From Verrucomicrobiota bacterium (GTDB taxonomy: Bacteria > Verrucomicrobiota > Verrucomicrobiia > Chthoniobacterales > UBA10450): a stretch of 64,000 bases of DNA. A program made the position numbers and the translations under genes. The notes beneath the pieces are model-generated. The model was not told where the DNA came from, searched no databases, and saw only the letters and a program-made list of their open reading frames with translations. The DNA lies in assembly GCA_003219175.1 (NCBI GenBank), contig QHPU01000044.1, forward strand, positions 1-64,000. The letters are read 5' to 3'. How positions within the stretch are numbered: the stretch's first letter is position 1; every line of letters starts with the position of its first letter. Shown here in pieces: positions 20,478 through 28,529 of the stretch.

Positions 20478-21180
20478 ACATCTCAAGACATTGGTGCGTG
20501 GTGAAGTTGACGCGCGTTGTCTGGAAAAACCGAACGTCAGGTGGTTTCTCGGCTATTGCGTTGCGATCGTTCTGGGCTCGTCTGTTTACGGTGCGACCGT
20601 CGGACTTTGGCGAGCGCCACTGCAATCGATCTTCACGGCGATCAAATTTCCCCTCCTGATTTTTCTGACCTGCATCGGTAACGGCGCGGTCAATGGAATG
20701 CTGGCGCAAGTTCTGGGATCGGGTCTCTCCTTCAGACAAACGGCGTTTGCGATTTTAATGAGTTTCGCGGTGGCATCTCTGATTCTCGGAGGCTTTAGCC
20801 CGATTACACTCTTCATCCTCTACAACGCGCCTCCGCTTGCATCGGAACACGCCATCATCGGCCACAGTGTGATGTTGCTCGCGCACGTCTGCGTCATCGC
20901 TTTCGCCGGCGTCATGGCGAATCGGCGACTTTTCGGGTTGCTGCGAAAAATGAGCGGCCACGATACGACGGCACGCGCGGTCTTATTTAGCTGGCTCGCA
21001 GGTAATCTTTTTTTGGGCGCACAGCTCGCCTGGAATCTGCGTCCCTTCATCGGCTCTCCTCAGCTCGCGGTGCTCCACCACCGCTTCCATCAAGACAGCC
21101 AAAGCTCTTTGGCAATAATTTCGTTTTCGAGCCGATGCCGGACCCGGAAAATCCAATCAGCTTGCTGGAAAACTTGTTAA
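20470..21180 (+). CDS. YIP1-like multi-pass membrane protein, first of a pair
   Basis: The track ORF begins at 20347 inside ispH. ATG 20470 (MIKHLKTLVRGEV), overlapping the ispH end by 8 bp, is the sensible start and gives 236 aa. It has about six membrane helices, with signatures SSVYGATVGLWRAPLQS and KFPLLIFLTCIGNGAVNG that resemble YIP1-like/'actin-binding WH2' annotated proteins of Verrucomicrobia. After NLRPFIGSP (about residue 196) the sequence turns into non-hydrophobic Ser/His/Arg-rich text, which suggests a frameshift or a degenerate tail. The ORF overlaps the next, paralogous gene by 46 bp, which is unusual. Function is unknown. Confidence 0.65.
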   Translation: MIKHLKTLVRGEVDARCLEKPNVRWFLGYCVAIVLGSSVYGATVGLWRAPLQSIFTAIKFPLLIFLTCIGNGAVNGMLAQVLGSGLSFRQTAFAILMSFAVASLILGGFSPITLFILYNAPPLASEHAIIGHSVMLLAHVCVIAFAGVMANRRLFGLLRKMSGHDTTARAVLFSWLAGNLFLGAQLAWNLRPFIGSPQLAVLHHRFHQDSQSSLAIISFSSRCRTRKIQSACWKTC

Positions 21181-21659
21181 AATTTCCGGGGCGCGTCGTC
21201 CATGAGCTGCACCAAACACGGGCCGCGATTTTAACGGCGTGGCTCCTCATTTTCGGAATCGTCGGTGTTGCCATCTACGGAATTGTCGTTGGCGCGCAGT
21301 CGGGCGGCGCGCAATTGTGGATCGCTCCGGCAAAGCTTGGACTCGGCACTCTGCTGTCTGTGCTGATTTGCCTGCCGAGTCTTTATATCTTCGCCTGTCT
21401 CGGCGGGATTGATGCACAACTTCGGAGTGTGTGTGGCGCGCTTTTCGCAGCTGTTTGTCTGAGCTCGATTTTGTTAATCGGTTTTGCTCCGGTGGCGTGG
21501 ATTTTTTCGCAATCGACCGACTCAATCGTATTCATGGGCACGCTGCATTTGCTTTTTTGGCTAATCCGCATCCGTTTCGGTCTGCGGGCGGCCCATCATC
21601 GCTCGATCGAAAACATTTCTGCCAACGGAAAAGAAATTTTTTCTGACGAATTGGTTTGA
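21135..21659 (+). CDS. YIP1-like multi-pass membrane protein, second of a pair
   Basis: A 174-aa membrane protein with four or five helices. It shares with the preceding gene the pattern Y-G-x-V-x-G followed by a P-rich loop and a helix ending in L-x-x-L (GVAIYGIVVGAQSGGAQLWI; KLGLGTLLSVLICLPSLY), so the two are probably paralogues or halves of one ancestral unit. Its frame is open upstream past the ATG, through FGNNFVFEPMPDPENP, to at least 21040. A single frameshift near 21060 could therefore fuse both into one long protein. The C-terminal ~30 residues are polar. Function is unknown. Confidence 0.6.
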   Translation: MPDPENPISLLENLLKFPGRVVHELHQTRAAILTAWLLIFGIVGVAIYGIVVGAQSGGAQLWIAPAKLGLGTLLSVLICLPSLYIFACLGGIDAQLRSVCGALFAAVCLSSILLIGFAPVAWIFSQSTDSIVFMGTLHLLFWLIRIRFGLRAAHHRSIENISANGKEIFSDELV

Positions 21660-21831
21660 GACGATCAATGGAAGCGATACGGCGCAAAAGAAATAACGCG
21701 TCGTACCGACGCGCTACAATCTTTCGCGTCTTTGGCGTGTGTAGCGGATCTGCATTTCCTTCATTCGCGTCATCGGTTTGATTTGCGGTTCAATTCCCGG
21801 TTTCGTGAGTCCCGGATTGTGCTAAATTAGG

Positions 21832-22251
21832 ATTGATGGCAGACGGTCGCTGGTGAGTCGTAAGATTCGCCAGAGGAAAGTCCGAACACCATACGGCAGC
21901 ATGCCGCGTAGAATACGCGGGCGGCGTTCTCGAAAGCGACGCTGACGGAAAGTGTCACAGAGAAGATACCGCCGGTTCTTTGAGAAAAGCGCAGGCAAGG
22001 GTGAAAAGGCGAGGTAAGAGCTCACCGCGTCCCGCGTAAGCGGGATGGCAGGAAAAACCCCATGCGGTGCAAGACAAAACAGGAGGAGGACAGCCGGTCC
22101 GCCAATGCCTCGAAGAAATTCGGGGCCGATCTCCGGGTATCGTCGCACCACGCTGTGTGAAAACGCAGTGGGCGTCGAAGAAAATCGATGAGATAAATGA
22201 TCGTCCTGGCTGAGAAATCAGCCGGACAGAATTCGGCTTACCGCCATCAAT
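21832..22251 (+). ncRNA. rnpB: RNase P RNA (type A)
   Basis: This is the catalytic RNA that removes 5' leaders from pre-tRNAs. The conserved 5' core GAGGAAAGTCCGAACACC begins near 21876, and the 3' core ACAGAATTCGGCTTACCG ends near 22244, matching the universal ACAGAA-CGGCTTA block. Helix P1 closes with ATTGATGGC (21832-21840) against GCCATCAAT (22243-22251). Its length of about 420 nt is normal for bacterial type A. ORFs called across it on either strand (for example 21822-22151) are artefacts. A strong terminator follows. Confidence 0.95.
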
Positions 22252-22254
22252 TAT

Positions 22255-22291
22255 GAAGGGCACTTCGGAAACGGAGTGCCCTTCGCTTTTT
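22255..22291 (+). terminator. Rho-independent terminator of rnpB
   Basis: GAAGGGCACTTCG pairs with CGGAGTGCCCTTC around a GAAA-type loop (one G-T pair), followed by GCTTTTT. This is a classical intrinsic terminator placed 4 nt after helix P1 of the RNase P RNA. Confidence 0.9.
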
Positions 22292-22296
22292 GCCAG

Positions 22297-22536
22297 TCAT
22301 CCCTCGGTCGTTTCTTTCACTTGATCGACGTCTTTCTCGATTTTCTCCACCGTCGGATGCAATTCTTTGAGGATTTCGCGCTCTTCCCTGGAAAGTTCTT
22401 CAATACTGTGGGCTTGCTCGTGCAGCTCTTTCAGCATGGCATCTTGGCGTTGCGAAATGCGATGCATCCACCAAAAGCAAACCGCCCAGCATCCGATATC
22501 TAGAAGGGTGACAAAATTTATCAGGTTGCGCCCCAT
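22297..22536 (-). CDS. Small membrane-anchored coiled-coil protein
   Basis: The 132-aa track ORF has an unlikely N-terminus; the ATG at 22536 gives 79 aa (MGRNLINFVTLLDIGCWAVC...). One membrane segment at about 5-24 is followed by a strongly charged heptad pattern (MLKELHEQAHSIEELSREER and onward) to the end, which suggests a coiled coil in the cytoplasm or periplasm. The gene converges on rnpB, and their ends lie within 10 bp, so they may share the terminator. I cannot assign a function. Confidence 0.6.
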   Translation of the reverse strand: MGRNLINFVTLLDIGCWAVCFWWMHRISQRQDAMLKELHEQAHSIEELSREEREILKELHPTVEKIEKDVDQVKETTEG

Positions 22537-22628
22537 CGTATTCGAATCGTGCCTCGGGACGCAATTGGCTCGCCGTGGTAAAGCTAGTGGCGCTTTACGG
22601 CTTAAGAGAGCACCGCGAGTATCGCTGA

Positions 22629-23594
22629 ATGTTTGCGGGAACTTCGGGAGCGACGAGACGCATTGATTGGCGCATCCCTGCGGCGTGGTTAACACTTTGC
22701 ATCGTCTGGAGCTCGACCTGGCTCGCGATCAAGGTTGGCCTGCGCGATTTGCCGCCGATTTCTTACGTCGGGATACGGTTCCTGATTGCAATTATTGCAT
22801 TGGTTGCGGTTTCCGTTGGTCAGGCTCGACTGCTGCCGCAACGCCGATCCGATTACGTTGTCCTCGCTTTTACCGGCATTCTCATGTTCACGATCAATTA
22901 TGTGCTGTTGTTTTGGGGCGAATTGCACGTTTCCTCGGGATTGGCGGCGATTTTGCAGGCATCAATCCCGATTTTCGGAATGGTCTTTGCGCATTGGCTT
23001 TTGCCCGAGGAGCCGTTGCGGTGGCAGCGACTGCTCGGTTCCTTCGTCTCCCTCGCGGGCGTGGCCTTGATTTGCGCGCGTCTGCTCAGTTTCAACGGCT
23101 GGTTTGCATTCGTGGGCGGTCTTGGGATTACCTTCGGCGCTGCCAGCGCGGCATTCTCGAATGTGTTGCTGAAATCGCGACGAATGGACCTCGCACCAGC
23201 GATGATGGCAGCCTGGCAGATGATTTTCGGAACGGTACCGTTGCTGGTTATCGGATGGATTGTCGATGGCAATCCCGCCCGGTTTCATTGGACCGGGACC
23301 GCAATCTTTTGCCTGCTCTATCTCGCGATCATCGGATCGTCGCTCACCTTTTTGCTTCTCTACTGGCTGATGCCACGGATGTCGGTAACGAAATTGCAGA
23401 CCATCTCGCTGATCACACCGCCCGGCGCGATCGCATTTGGCTGGGCTCTCGGTGGGGAACGATTGTCGGCTTGGTCGCTCCTTGGGGCCTGTTTCGTTCT
23501 CGCAGGTGTGTGGATGATTTTCCGGCCACTGGCGGATGAAAGAAAAGCAGAGCGCGCCTTGGAATCGCGGGTTGCCGCTCCGCGTGCATCGTAA
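22629..23594 (+). CDS. EamA/DMT family transporter
   Basis: A 321-aa inner-membrane protein with ten hydrophobic helices arranged as two EamA repeats. The first begins WLTLCIVWSSTWLAIKVGL with the family's PPISYVGIRFLIA; the second begins GITFGAASAAFSNVLLK. The conserved loop SLAGVALI at the end of each repeat is present. Members export metabolites, amino acids or nucleotide sugars; the substrate cannot be told. The start ATG 22629 is preceded by a short coding-like arginine-rich stretch. It ends 16 bp before the convergent aminotransferase gene. Confidence 0.88.
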   Translation: MFAGTSGATRRIDWRIPAAWLTLCIVWSSTWLAIKVGLRDLPPISYVGIRFLIAIIALVAVSVGQARLLPQRRSDYVVLAFTGILMFTINYVLLFWGELHVSSGLAAILQASIPIFGMVFAHWLLPEEPLRWQRLLGSFVSLAGVALICARLLSFNGWFAFVGGLGITFGAASAAFSNVLLKSRRMDLAPAMMAAWQMIFGTVPLLVIGWIVDGNPARFHWTGTAIFCLLYLAIIGSSLTFLLLYWLMPRMSVTKLQTISLITPPGAIAFGWALGGERLSAWSLLGACFVLAGVWMIFRPLADERKAERALESRVAAPRAS

Positions 23595-23610
23595 CGGGGT
23601 GAGGCGGACG

Positions 23611-24684
23611 CTAGCCTAAACAATCATCCAGACACGCCAGCAAGTGCGCGACGGTTTCTTCGGTTTCGTCGCCCATGTTGGAGAGGCGGAAGGTTTGGCC
23701 CTTGATTTTGCCGTAGCCGCCGTCGATGACGAGGTGATGTTTTTCGCGGAGATCTCGCACGAGCTTGGCAACGTCGATGTCCCGGTTGTTTTTGACGCAG
23801 GTAAGAGTGATCGAGCGAAAATTTTCTTCGGCGAAAAAGTCGAAGCCGTGGGTGCGAACCCAATCGTGAACCAATGCGTTAGTCCGGGCATGACGTTCAA
23901 AACGTTTCGGCAAGGTTTCGCCGAAAATTTCATCGAGCTTTGATTGCAGGGCGAAGATGTGGCCAATGCTCGGCGTGCTTGGGGTCATGAATTCGCTCTG
24001 CTGTTTTTTGAATTCAAGAAAATCAAAATAATAACCGCGATCTTTTTGCTTTTCAGCGCGCGCGAATGCTTTCTCGGAAACACTGAAAAGCGAGAAGCCC
24101 GGTGGTAGCGCTAACGCCTTTTGGGCCCCCGTCAGCATGACATCGATGCCGAGTGCGTCCATTGCGATCGGGACGGCGGAAAACGATGAGACGGTATCGA
24201 GGACGAGCGCGACATCCGGGTATTTGGCGAGAGTGCAACAAATCTCTGGCAGCGGATTCATCACGCCGGTCGAGGTCTCGTTATGAATCAGCGTGACGGT
24301 GTCGAACTTTCCGGAGGCGAGGGCGCGATCGACTTCCTTGTGATCGATGTGTTTTCCCCATTTCACCTGCAACGGCTCAGCCTCTTTTCCGCAACGCCGC
24401 GCAACATCTAGCCATTTATCTGAAAATGCGCCGCACATGCAGCAAAGCACGCGCTCGTTTACGACATTGCGGATGGCGGCTTCCATCACGCCCCAAGCCG
24501 ATGAGGTAGAAAGAAAAACGGGTTGCTTTGTGACGAAGAGTTCCTGGAGGTGCGGATGAATTTCGCGGTAGAGATTTTTGAAGGCTTCGCCGCGGTGCCC
24601 GATCATCGGGCGCGAAAACGCTGCCATGGTTTTTTGAGAAACTTCGACGGGGCCGGGAATGAAAAGCTTGTCGTGTGAGATCAC
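23611..24684 (-). CDS. Class V PLP aminotransferase (serine/alanine-glyoxylate type)
   Basis: A 357-aa class V aminotransferase from the likely GTG start at 24684 (VISHDKLFIPGPVEVS). The family opening LFIPGPVEVSQKTMAAFSRPMIGHRG is diagnostic of the serine-glyoxylate/alanine-glyoxylate group. The PLP lysine lies in LTGAQKALALPPG and the cofactor aspartate in LVLDTVSS. Substrates are probably alanine, serine or phosphoserine and glyoxylate or another oxoacid. The track start at 24747 adds 21 residues encoded by simple-sequence DNA (CATCCAATATCGAATGC-like), so I prefer the GTG, which has GGAAG 9 bp upstream. It lies downstream of a DUF421 gene on the same strand. Confidence 0.85.
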   Translation of the reverse strand: MISHDKLFIPGPVEVSQKTMAAFSRPMIGHRGEAFKNLYREIHPHLQELFVTKQPVFLSTSSAWGVMEAAIRNVVNERVLCCMCGAFSDKWLDVARRCGKEAEPLQVKWGKHIDHKEVDRALASGKFDTVTLIHNETSTGVMNPLPEICCTLAKYPDVALVLDTVSSFSAVPIAMDALGIDVMLTGAQKALALPPGFSLFSVSEKAFARAEKQKDRGYYFDFLEFKKQQSEFMTPSTPSIGHIFALQSKLDEIFGETLPKRFERHARTNALVHDWVRTHGFDFFAEENFRSITLTCVKNNRDIDVAKLVRDLREKHHLVIDGGYGKIKGQTFRLSNMGDETEETVAHLLACLDDCLG

Positions 24685-24798
24685 GGAAGAAAACTTCCAA
24701 CGCTCAATCCGACTTCGCAAGGCTGCGGCGTGGCGAATGCCCAACATCCAATATCGAATGCAGAAGTTTCGCGGGCGGCGCTCAAATCCAAAACGGCG

Positions 24799-25311
24799 CT
24801 ACTTTTTCCGCTCGATGAAACTGATGTCACCGCTGCGTTCGACATAGCCGTGGCGGATGTCCTTGATATCTTCAGTTCTTGCCTCCAGCCGCAGATCCTC
24901 TTCAAGGTCGTGTTTGGAAATATGATTGCGTCGCATCGCGCTCAGAATGAGATCGCCATCTTCGATAATGAGTTCCGGCGTGCCTTTGATCAACACTCCG
25001 AACCAATGTGAGTAATAAGCGATAAATGCGAAGAGCCGGTGTATGACAACGATCACTACGCTCCCACCTAAGGTGGCAAAAAACGCGGCGCTGCCGTTTA
25101 TTGCGCGCGACAACACTGATGCCAAAATGACGATGAGAACGGCATCAAACGCGGTTTTGCGGGCCAGCGACCGTTTATGACCGAGCCTGATCATGGCTAG
25201 AGTCGCTATGAAAACGATAATTCCGCGGAGGGAAATTTGAATGAAGGTCAAATCTTTCGGCTCCGCACCAAGACCTAAAAATGGTCCGACAAAATTATAA
25301 AAGGTGTCCAT
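24799..25311 (-). CDS. DUF421 (YetF-like) membrane protein
   Basis: A 170-aa protein with three membrane helices (about 27-45, 58-75, 80-100) and then the DUF421 soluble domain. The features that identify it are GTPELIIEDGDLILSAMRRNHISKHDLEEDLR, typical of the YetF family. These proteins are implicated in envelope stress or sporulation contexts in Bacillus, but the molecular role is unknown. Length is slightly short at the C-terminus, ending in a lysine pair. Confidence 0.88.
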   Translation of the reverse strand: MDTFYNFVGPFLGLGAEPKDLTFIQISLRGIIVFIATLAMIRLGHKRSLARKTAFDAVLIVILASVLSRAINGSAAFFATLGGSVVIVVIHRLFAFIAYYSHWFGVLIKGTPELIIEDGDLILSAMRRNHISKHDLEEDLRLEARTEDIKDIRHGYVERSGDISFIERKK

Positions 25312-25418
25312 GGTGTAAGAGTTTCGCGTGCTTCGCGCCGGCCGCGCGTATTACGAACGCGATAAGACAAATCCGAAAAACCCGCCCGGAGCGAAATATT
25401 TGAAACAAGGGAGGATTT

Positions 25419-25655
25419 ATGGCACGCGGAAGCAAATCGAAATACACAGGCAAACAAAAACGGAAAGCCGAGCATATTGAAGAGGGTTACGAAAAACGGG
25501 GAGTAAGGCGAAAAGAAGCAGCCCGACGCGCCTGGGCCACGGTCAACAAATCGAGCGGGGGCGGCAAAAAGAGCGGAAGTGGCCGCGGTAAAAAAGAAAG
25601 TAAAGCCAGCTCACGCAAAGGCGGGAGAAAAGGCGGCCGAAAGAAGAAGCGTTGA
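25419..25655 (+). CDS. Small basic protein with Lys/Gly/Ser-rich tail
   Basis: A 78-aa protein beginning MARGSKSKYTGKQKRKAEHI, followed by EEGYEKRGVRRKEAARRAWATVNKSSGGG. This N-terminal motif occurs in small proteins often annotated 'plasmid stabilization protein', a label with no firm experimental basis. The last 30 residues are almost only K, R, G and S, so nucleic-acid binding is likely. GGGAGG lies 7 bp before the ATG and supports expression. It is divergent from the DUF421 gene. Confidence 0.75.
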   Translation: MARGSKSKYTGKQKRKAEHIEEGYEKRGVRRKEAARRAWATVNKSSGGGKKSGSGRGKKESKASSRKGGRKGGRKKKR

Positions 25656-25708
25656 GGCGTCGCTTTGGGCTTCAAGAAAAACCAGGAGCGATGATTCTCT
25701 AACGGGAA

Positions 25709-26248
25709 TTAGGCTGCCGGTCTTAATTTTCGATACATGACATAAACGTCGACGAATCCGTGGCGCCGGTGCCGGAAAGCGCCTGGCAATCTCCCGACGA
25801 TTTTGAATCCGAGGTTCTTCCAGAGGCGGAGCGCAGTCGTATTGGTAGAGACGACGAAATTAAATTGCATTGCGCGATAACCTAGGCGTGTCGCCTCGTG
25901 CAAACAATGTTCAGCCATCCCCCTTCCGATTCCACGACCTTGGGCCCAGGGTGCAACCATGAAGCCGGCATTCGCTACGTGCGACCCCAACCCCGGCTGG
26001 TTGGCCTTGAGAATGTAGCTGCCGACTATTTTCTGCTCAGACAGAGCGACATAGCACCGCGTTTTCGGGCTGAACCAGTAAGCCAGTGCTTGCCGACGGG
26101 AAATGTCCGGATTAAAAGCGTAAGTATCGCGTCGGCTAACGACAGCATGGATGATTTGCCAAATGGCCTCGCGGTCTTTTCCGGTCGCGCGACGGATTCG
26201 CAGCGGTTGTAGCCAGCCGTTGCTCCTTCGGTCACCTGGGCGCGTCAT
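25709..26248 (-). CDS. GNAT family N-acetyltransferase
   Basis: A 179-aa acetyltransferase from ATG 26248; the track ORF starts at 26293. The acetyl-CoA-binding motif A is FMVAPWAQGRGIGRGMAEHC (Q/RxxGxG/A), and the second half MQFNFVVSTNTTALRLWKNLGFKIVG is the typical GNAT motif B. The domain begins at LRIRRATGKDREAIWQII. The acceptor substrate cannot be predicted. It is a single gene between two convergent/divergent small genes. Confidence 0.85.
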   Translation of the reverse strand: MTRPGDRRSNGWLQPLRIRRATGKDREAIWQIIHAVVSRRDTYAFNPDISRRQALAYWFSPKTRCYVALSEQKIVGSYILKANQPGLGSHVANAGFMVAPWAQGRGIGRGMAEHCLHEATRLGYRAMQFNFVVSTNTTALRLWKNLGFKIVGRLPGAFRHRRHGFVDVYVMYRKLRPAA

Positions 26249-26364
26249 CGGAATTTCTGCTGCCAATCTGAGACGATCAGTCCGATTTTCCAAATACCAC
26301 TTCCGTTTTCTTTGCGAACCACAACGGACCGCAGATGCGAAATTAAAGAGGTGAAGGAAATGGC

Positions 26365-26574
26365 ATGAACTTTACAGGAAAAAGCGTCACCTTGATGTTG
26401 CCGGAGATTGGGATGATCGCGCTCACCCGTGGCGCGCTTGGAGTGGGGATCGGTCTTCTCCTTAGCAACAGCTTGGAAAAGGAGGAGCGACAAAGCGCTG
26501 GTCTCGCGCTTCTGGCTGTCGGGGTTTTAACGACAATTCCGCTCCTGTTACGATTGCGTAACGCACTGAAGTAG
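26365..26574 (+). CDS. Small two-helix membrane protein
   Basis: A 69-aa protein with hydrophobic segments at about 22-35 (TRGALGVGIGLLLS) and 47-63 (LALLAVGVLTTIPLLLRL) separated by a charged loop (LEKEERQS). GAGGTGAAGGA lies upstream of the ATG. The pattern resembles small uncharacterised membrane proteins of Acidobacteria and Verrucomicrobia. It ends 54 bp before the TPR protein gene. Function is unknown. Confidence 0.65.
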   Translation: MNFTGKSVTLMLPEIGMIALTRGALGVGIGLLLSNSLEKEERQSAGLALLAVGVLTTIPLLLRLRNALK

Positions 26575-26627
26575 CGATCTTGCCCGGCGCGCGGGCGCGT
26601 GGCATAAACTCGCCCGCTGTAATTCGC

Positions 26628-27395
26628 ATGCCAATCGCAAAACAAGCCACCACCGATCCCGCGCTCGACGCGCAGGTTTTTTGGTACAAATACCAAAGAG
26701 AAATTGCCATTTTACTCGGACTGGCCGTCCTCGGAATTGTAGGACTGGCAGGCTACCGACTTTATCGAGATCGGCGCGAAATAACCGCGGCAACATTGTT
26801 TTCTGCGGCCAAAACGCCGGCTGCATATGAGGCGCTCATCAATCAGCATAGCGATACAGCGGCAGCTGCCTCCGCATATCTGTTGCTGGCAGACGCGCAG
26901 CGCAAAGATGGAAAGTATGCCGAAGCGAATGCAACGCTGGGGAAATTCCTGGAGAAATTCCCACGGCACGAACTGGCGAACACGGCGCGAATGGCAATGG
27001 CCGCAAACCTGCAGGCGATGGGTAAGGACGACGAAGCTTTTGCCACTTATCAGCAAATTGCATCGGCTAATGTTCCCGGTTTCAATGCCCCGACGGCGTT
27101 GATCGAGCAGGTGCACATTTTGCAGGAGAAGGGCAGGACTGAGGATGCGCGGCGAATCTGCGAGACAATAATGACGCAATATCGCGACAGCTACGCAGCC
27201 ATGGAAGCGAGCCAGTTGCTGCGAACGTTTTTGAAGACGGCGAAGCCGGAAACACCGCCGGTCATCGCGCCACCGAAACCCGGCGCGTCTGCGAGCGCAT
27301 CGGTCCCGCCAACGGTGAAGGTGCTCCCGGCGGCTCCGCCGGCGCCAACCTCTGCCTCAGTCGCGCCTGCGACGCCGCCAAGTGCCAAGCCATAA
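26628..27395 (+). CDS. Membrane-anchored TPR protein (YfgM-like) with Pro/Ala-rich tail
   Basis: A 255-aa protein. A single membrane helix at about 24-42 (ILLGLAVLGIVGLAGYRLY) anchors a tetratricopeptide region (about 50-185) with repeat-like stretches ADAQRKDGKYAEANATLGKF and AANLQAMGKDDEAFATYQQI. The last 50 residues are rich in Ala, Pro and Ser. The overall layout matches YfgM/ancillary SecYEG-translocon TPR proteins. The track start at 26580 lies 16 codons upstream of ATG 26628; the sequence before it is arginine-rich and not family-like. A TGTAGC palindromic element begins two bases after its stop codon. Confidence 0.75.
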   Translation: MPIAKQATTDPALDAQVFWYKYQREIAILLGLAVLGIVGLAGYRLYRDRREITAATLFSAAKTPAAYEALINQHSDTAAAASAYLLLADAQRKDGKYAEANATLGKFLEKFPRHELANTARMAMAANLQAMGKDDEAFATYQQIASANVPGFNAPTALIEQVHILQEKGRTEDARRICETIMTQYRDSYAAMEASQLLRTFLKTAKPETPPVIAPPKPGASASASVPPTVKVLPAAPPAPTSASVAPATPPSAKP

Positions 27396-27396
27396 T

Positions 27397-27466
27397 TGTA
27401 GCCACGGTTAGCGACCGCGGCGCTTTCCCGTTAGATTTGATGCCGCGGCCAGCGACCGCGGCTACA
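27397..27466. repeat. TGTAGC palindromic element filling the gap between convergent genes
   Basis: TGTAGCCACGGTTAGCGACC and its counterpart GGCCAGCGACCGCGGCTACA delimit 70 bp. The TPR gene stops (TAA) at 27395 and rpsI stops at 27470-27472, so the element occupies almost exactly the space between the two stop codons. It may act as a bidirectional end-of-transcript structure. Confidence 0.8.
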
Positions 27467-27469
27467 GCT

Positions 27470-27865
27470 TTAGCGCTTGGAGAATTGGAAGCGTTTGCGC
27501 GCTCCCGGTTGGCCGGATTTCTTCCGCTCTTTCATGCGCGGATCGCGCCGGAGCAAACCCTCCGCTTTAAGAGTGCCTCGCAAATTGTTATCGACTTGCA
27601 ACAAAGCCCGCGAAATTGCTAGACGCACCGCACCGGCCTGCCCGCTGCTACCGCCACCGGTCGCATTAATCGAGATGTCATAGGCGTTCGCCAGCTTCAC
27701 CGTTTGCAGCGGTTGCAGTACCGCGTTCTGCAGCGGCGCAGTCGGGAAGTATTCTTCAAAGCTGCGGCCGTTGATGTCGATCTTGCCACTACCTGCGGTC
27801 ATACGCACACGCGCGACGGAAGTTTTGCGGCGACCGGTAGCAACGATTTCCTGAGATTGTGCCAT
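27470..27865 (-). CDS. rpsI: 30S ribosomal protein S9
   Basis: A 131-aa S9. It contains the family blocks GRRKTSVARVRM, GxIxINGRxxEEYF, GGGSSGQAGAVRLAISRALL and ends RKRFQFSKR, the terminal KR tail that reaches the ribosomal P site. It lies 9 bp downstream of rplM, the universal bacterial L13-S9 operon. Length is normal. Confidence 0.97.
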   Translation of the reverse strand: MAQSQEIVATGRRKTSVARVRMTAGSGKIDINGRSFEEYFPTAPLQNAVLQPLQTVKLANAYDISINATGGGSSGQAGAVRLAISRALLQVDNNLRGTLKAEGLLRRDPRMKERKKSGQPGARKRFQFSKR

Positions 27866-27874
27866 GATATTCTT

Positions 27875-28306
27875 CTAACGTAATTTTACCGGCGACGGCT
27901 GCTGGGCTGCGTGCGGGTGATCTTGGCCCCGATAAACCTTCAGTTTCCGGTAAACGGAACGGCCCAGGCGATTGTGCGGAATCATTCCACGCACCGCGCG
28001 CTCGATAAGCAATTCCGGATGGCGCACCCGCCGCGCCCTCACGTTTTCCGATTTATGGCCGCCGACGTACCCGGAAAAGCTCATGAAGGTTTTTTGCTCT
28101 TCCTTTTTGCCGGTCACCCGCACCTTAGCGGCATTGACGACGATGACGAAATCACCGGTATCGACGTGTGGAGTGAAGACAGATTTCTCTTTTCCGCGCA
28201 ATAGATTCGCAGCTTTCACGGCGACACGGCCGAGCACCTGATCCTTCGCATCGATGACCCACCATTTGCGAGGGACTTCCGATGCTTTTGCTGAAAATGT
28301 CTTCAT
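27875..28306 (-). CDS. rplM: 50S ribosomal protein L13
   Basis: A 143-aa L13 of normal length with WWVIDAKDQVLGRVAVKAANLLRGK and GMIPHNRLGRSVYRKLKVY, both conserved rRNA-binding blocks. It is the first gene of the rplM-rpsI operon. The KEEQKTFMSFSGYVGGHKS region is the expected centre of the protein. Confidence 0.97.
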   Translation of the reverse strand: MKTFSAKASEVPRKWWVIDAKDQVLGRVAVKAANLLRGKEKSVFTPHVDTGDFVIVVNAAKVRVTGKKEEQKTFMSFSGYVGGHKSENVRARRVRHPELLIERAVRGMIPHNRLGRSVYRKLKVYRGQDHPHAAQQPSPVKLR

Positions 28307-28412
28307 AACGGGCGGGAAAAGGCACGGAAACTACGGGCGATGGCCGTGGGTGTCAACCGTCGCCGCGGTCAGTTCACCTCCACAAGTGTCGCACCATTGA
28401 TGCACCGGATTC

Positions 28413-28492
28413 TGTAGCCGCGTCCTTCTGGGACGCGCGCACGCTTCGTATAGCGAAGCGGCTCTGGCAAACCAGCTGAAATTTTAGCTACC
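28413..28492. repeat. Degenerate TGTAGC element upstream of rplM
   Basis: TGTAGCCGCGTCCTTCTGGG starts at 28413, and TTTTAGCTACC ends at 28492. Inside is a hairpin CGCTTCGTATAGCGAAGCG. The rest of the 220-bp gap between rplM and the CAP gene shows no gene and must hold the rplM promoter. Confidence 0.45.
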
Positions 28493-28529
28493 TCTCCACG
28501 CTGCCAACCATTGCCACCTCGGTTGCTTT

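Noticed and set aside
21785-21815. tRNA-like T-loop GGTTCAATTCC
   Set aside because: No acceptor or anticodon stem can be formed around it.
21822-22151. ORFs on both strands in 21822-22263
   Set aside because: They lie in RNase P RNA, whose conserved cores are unmistakable.
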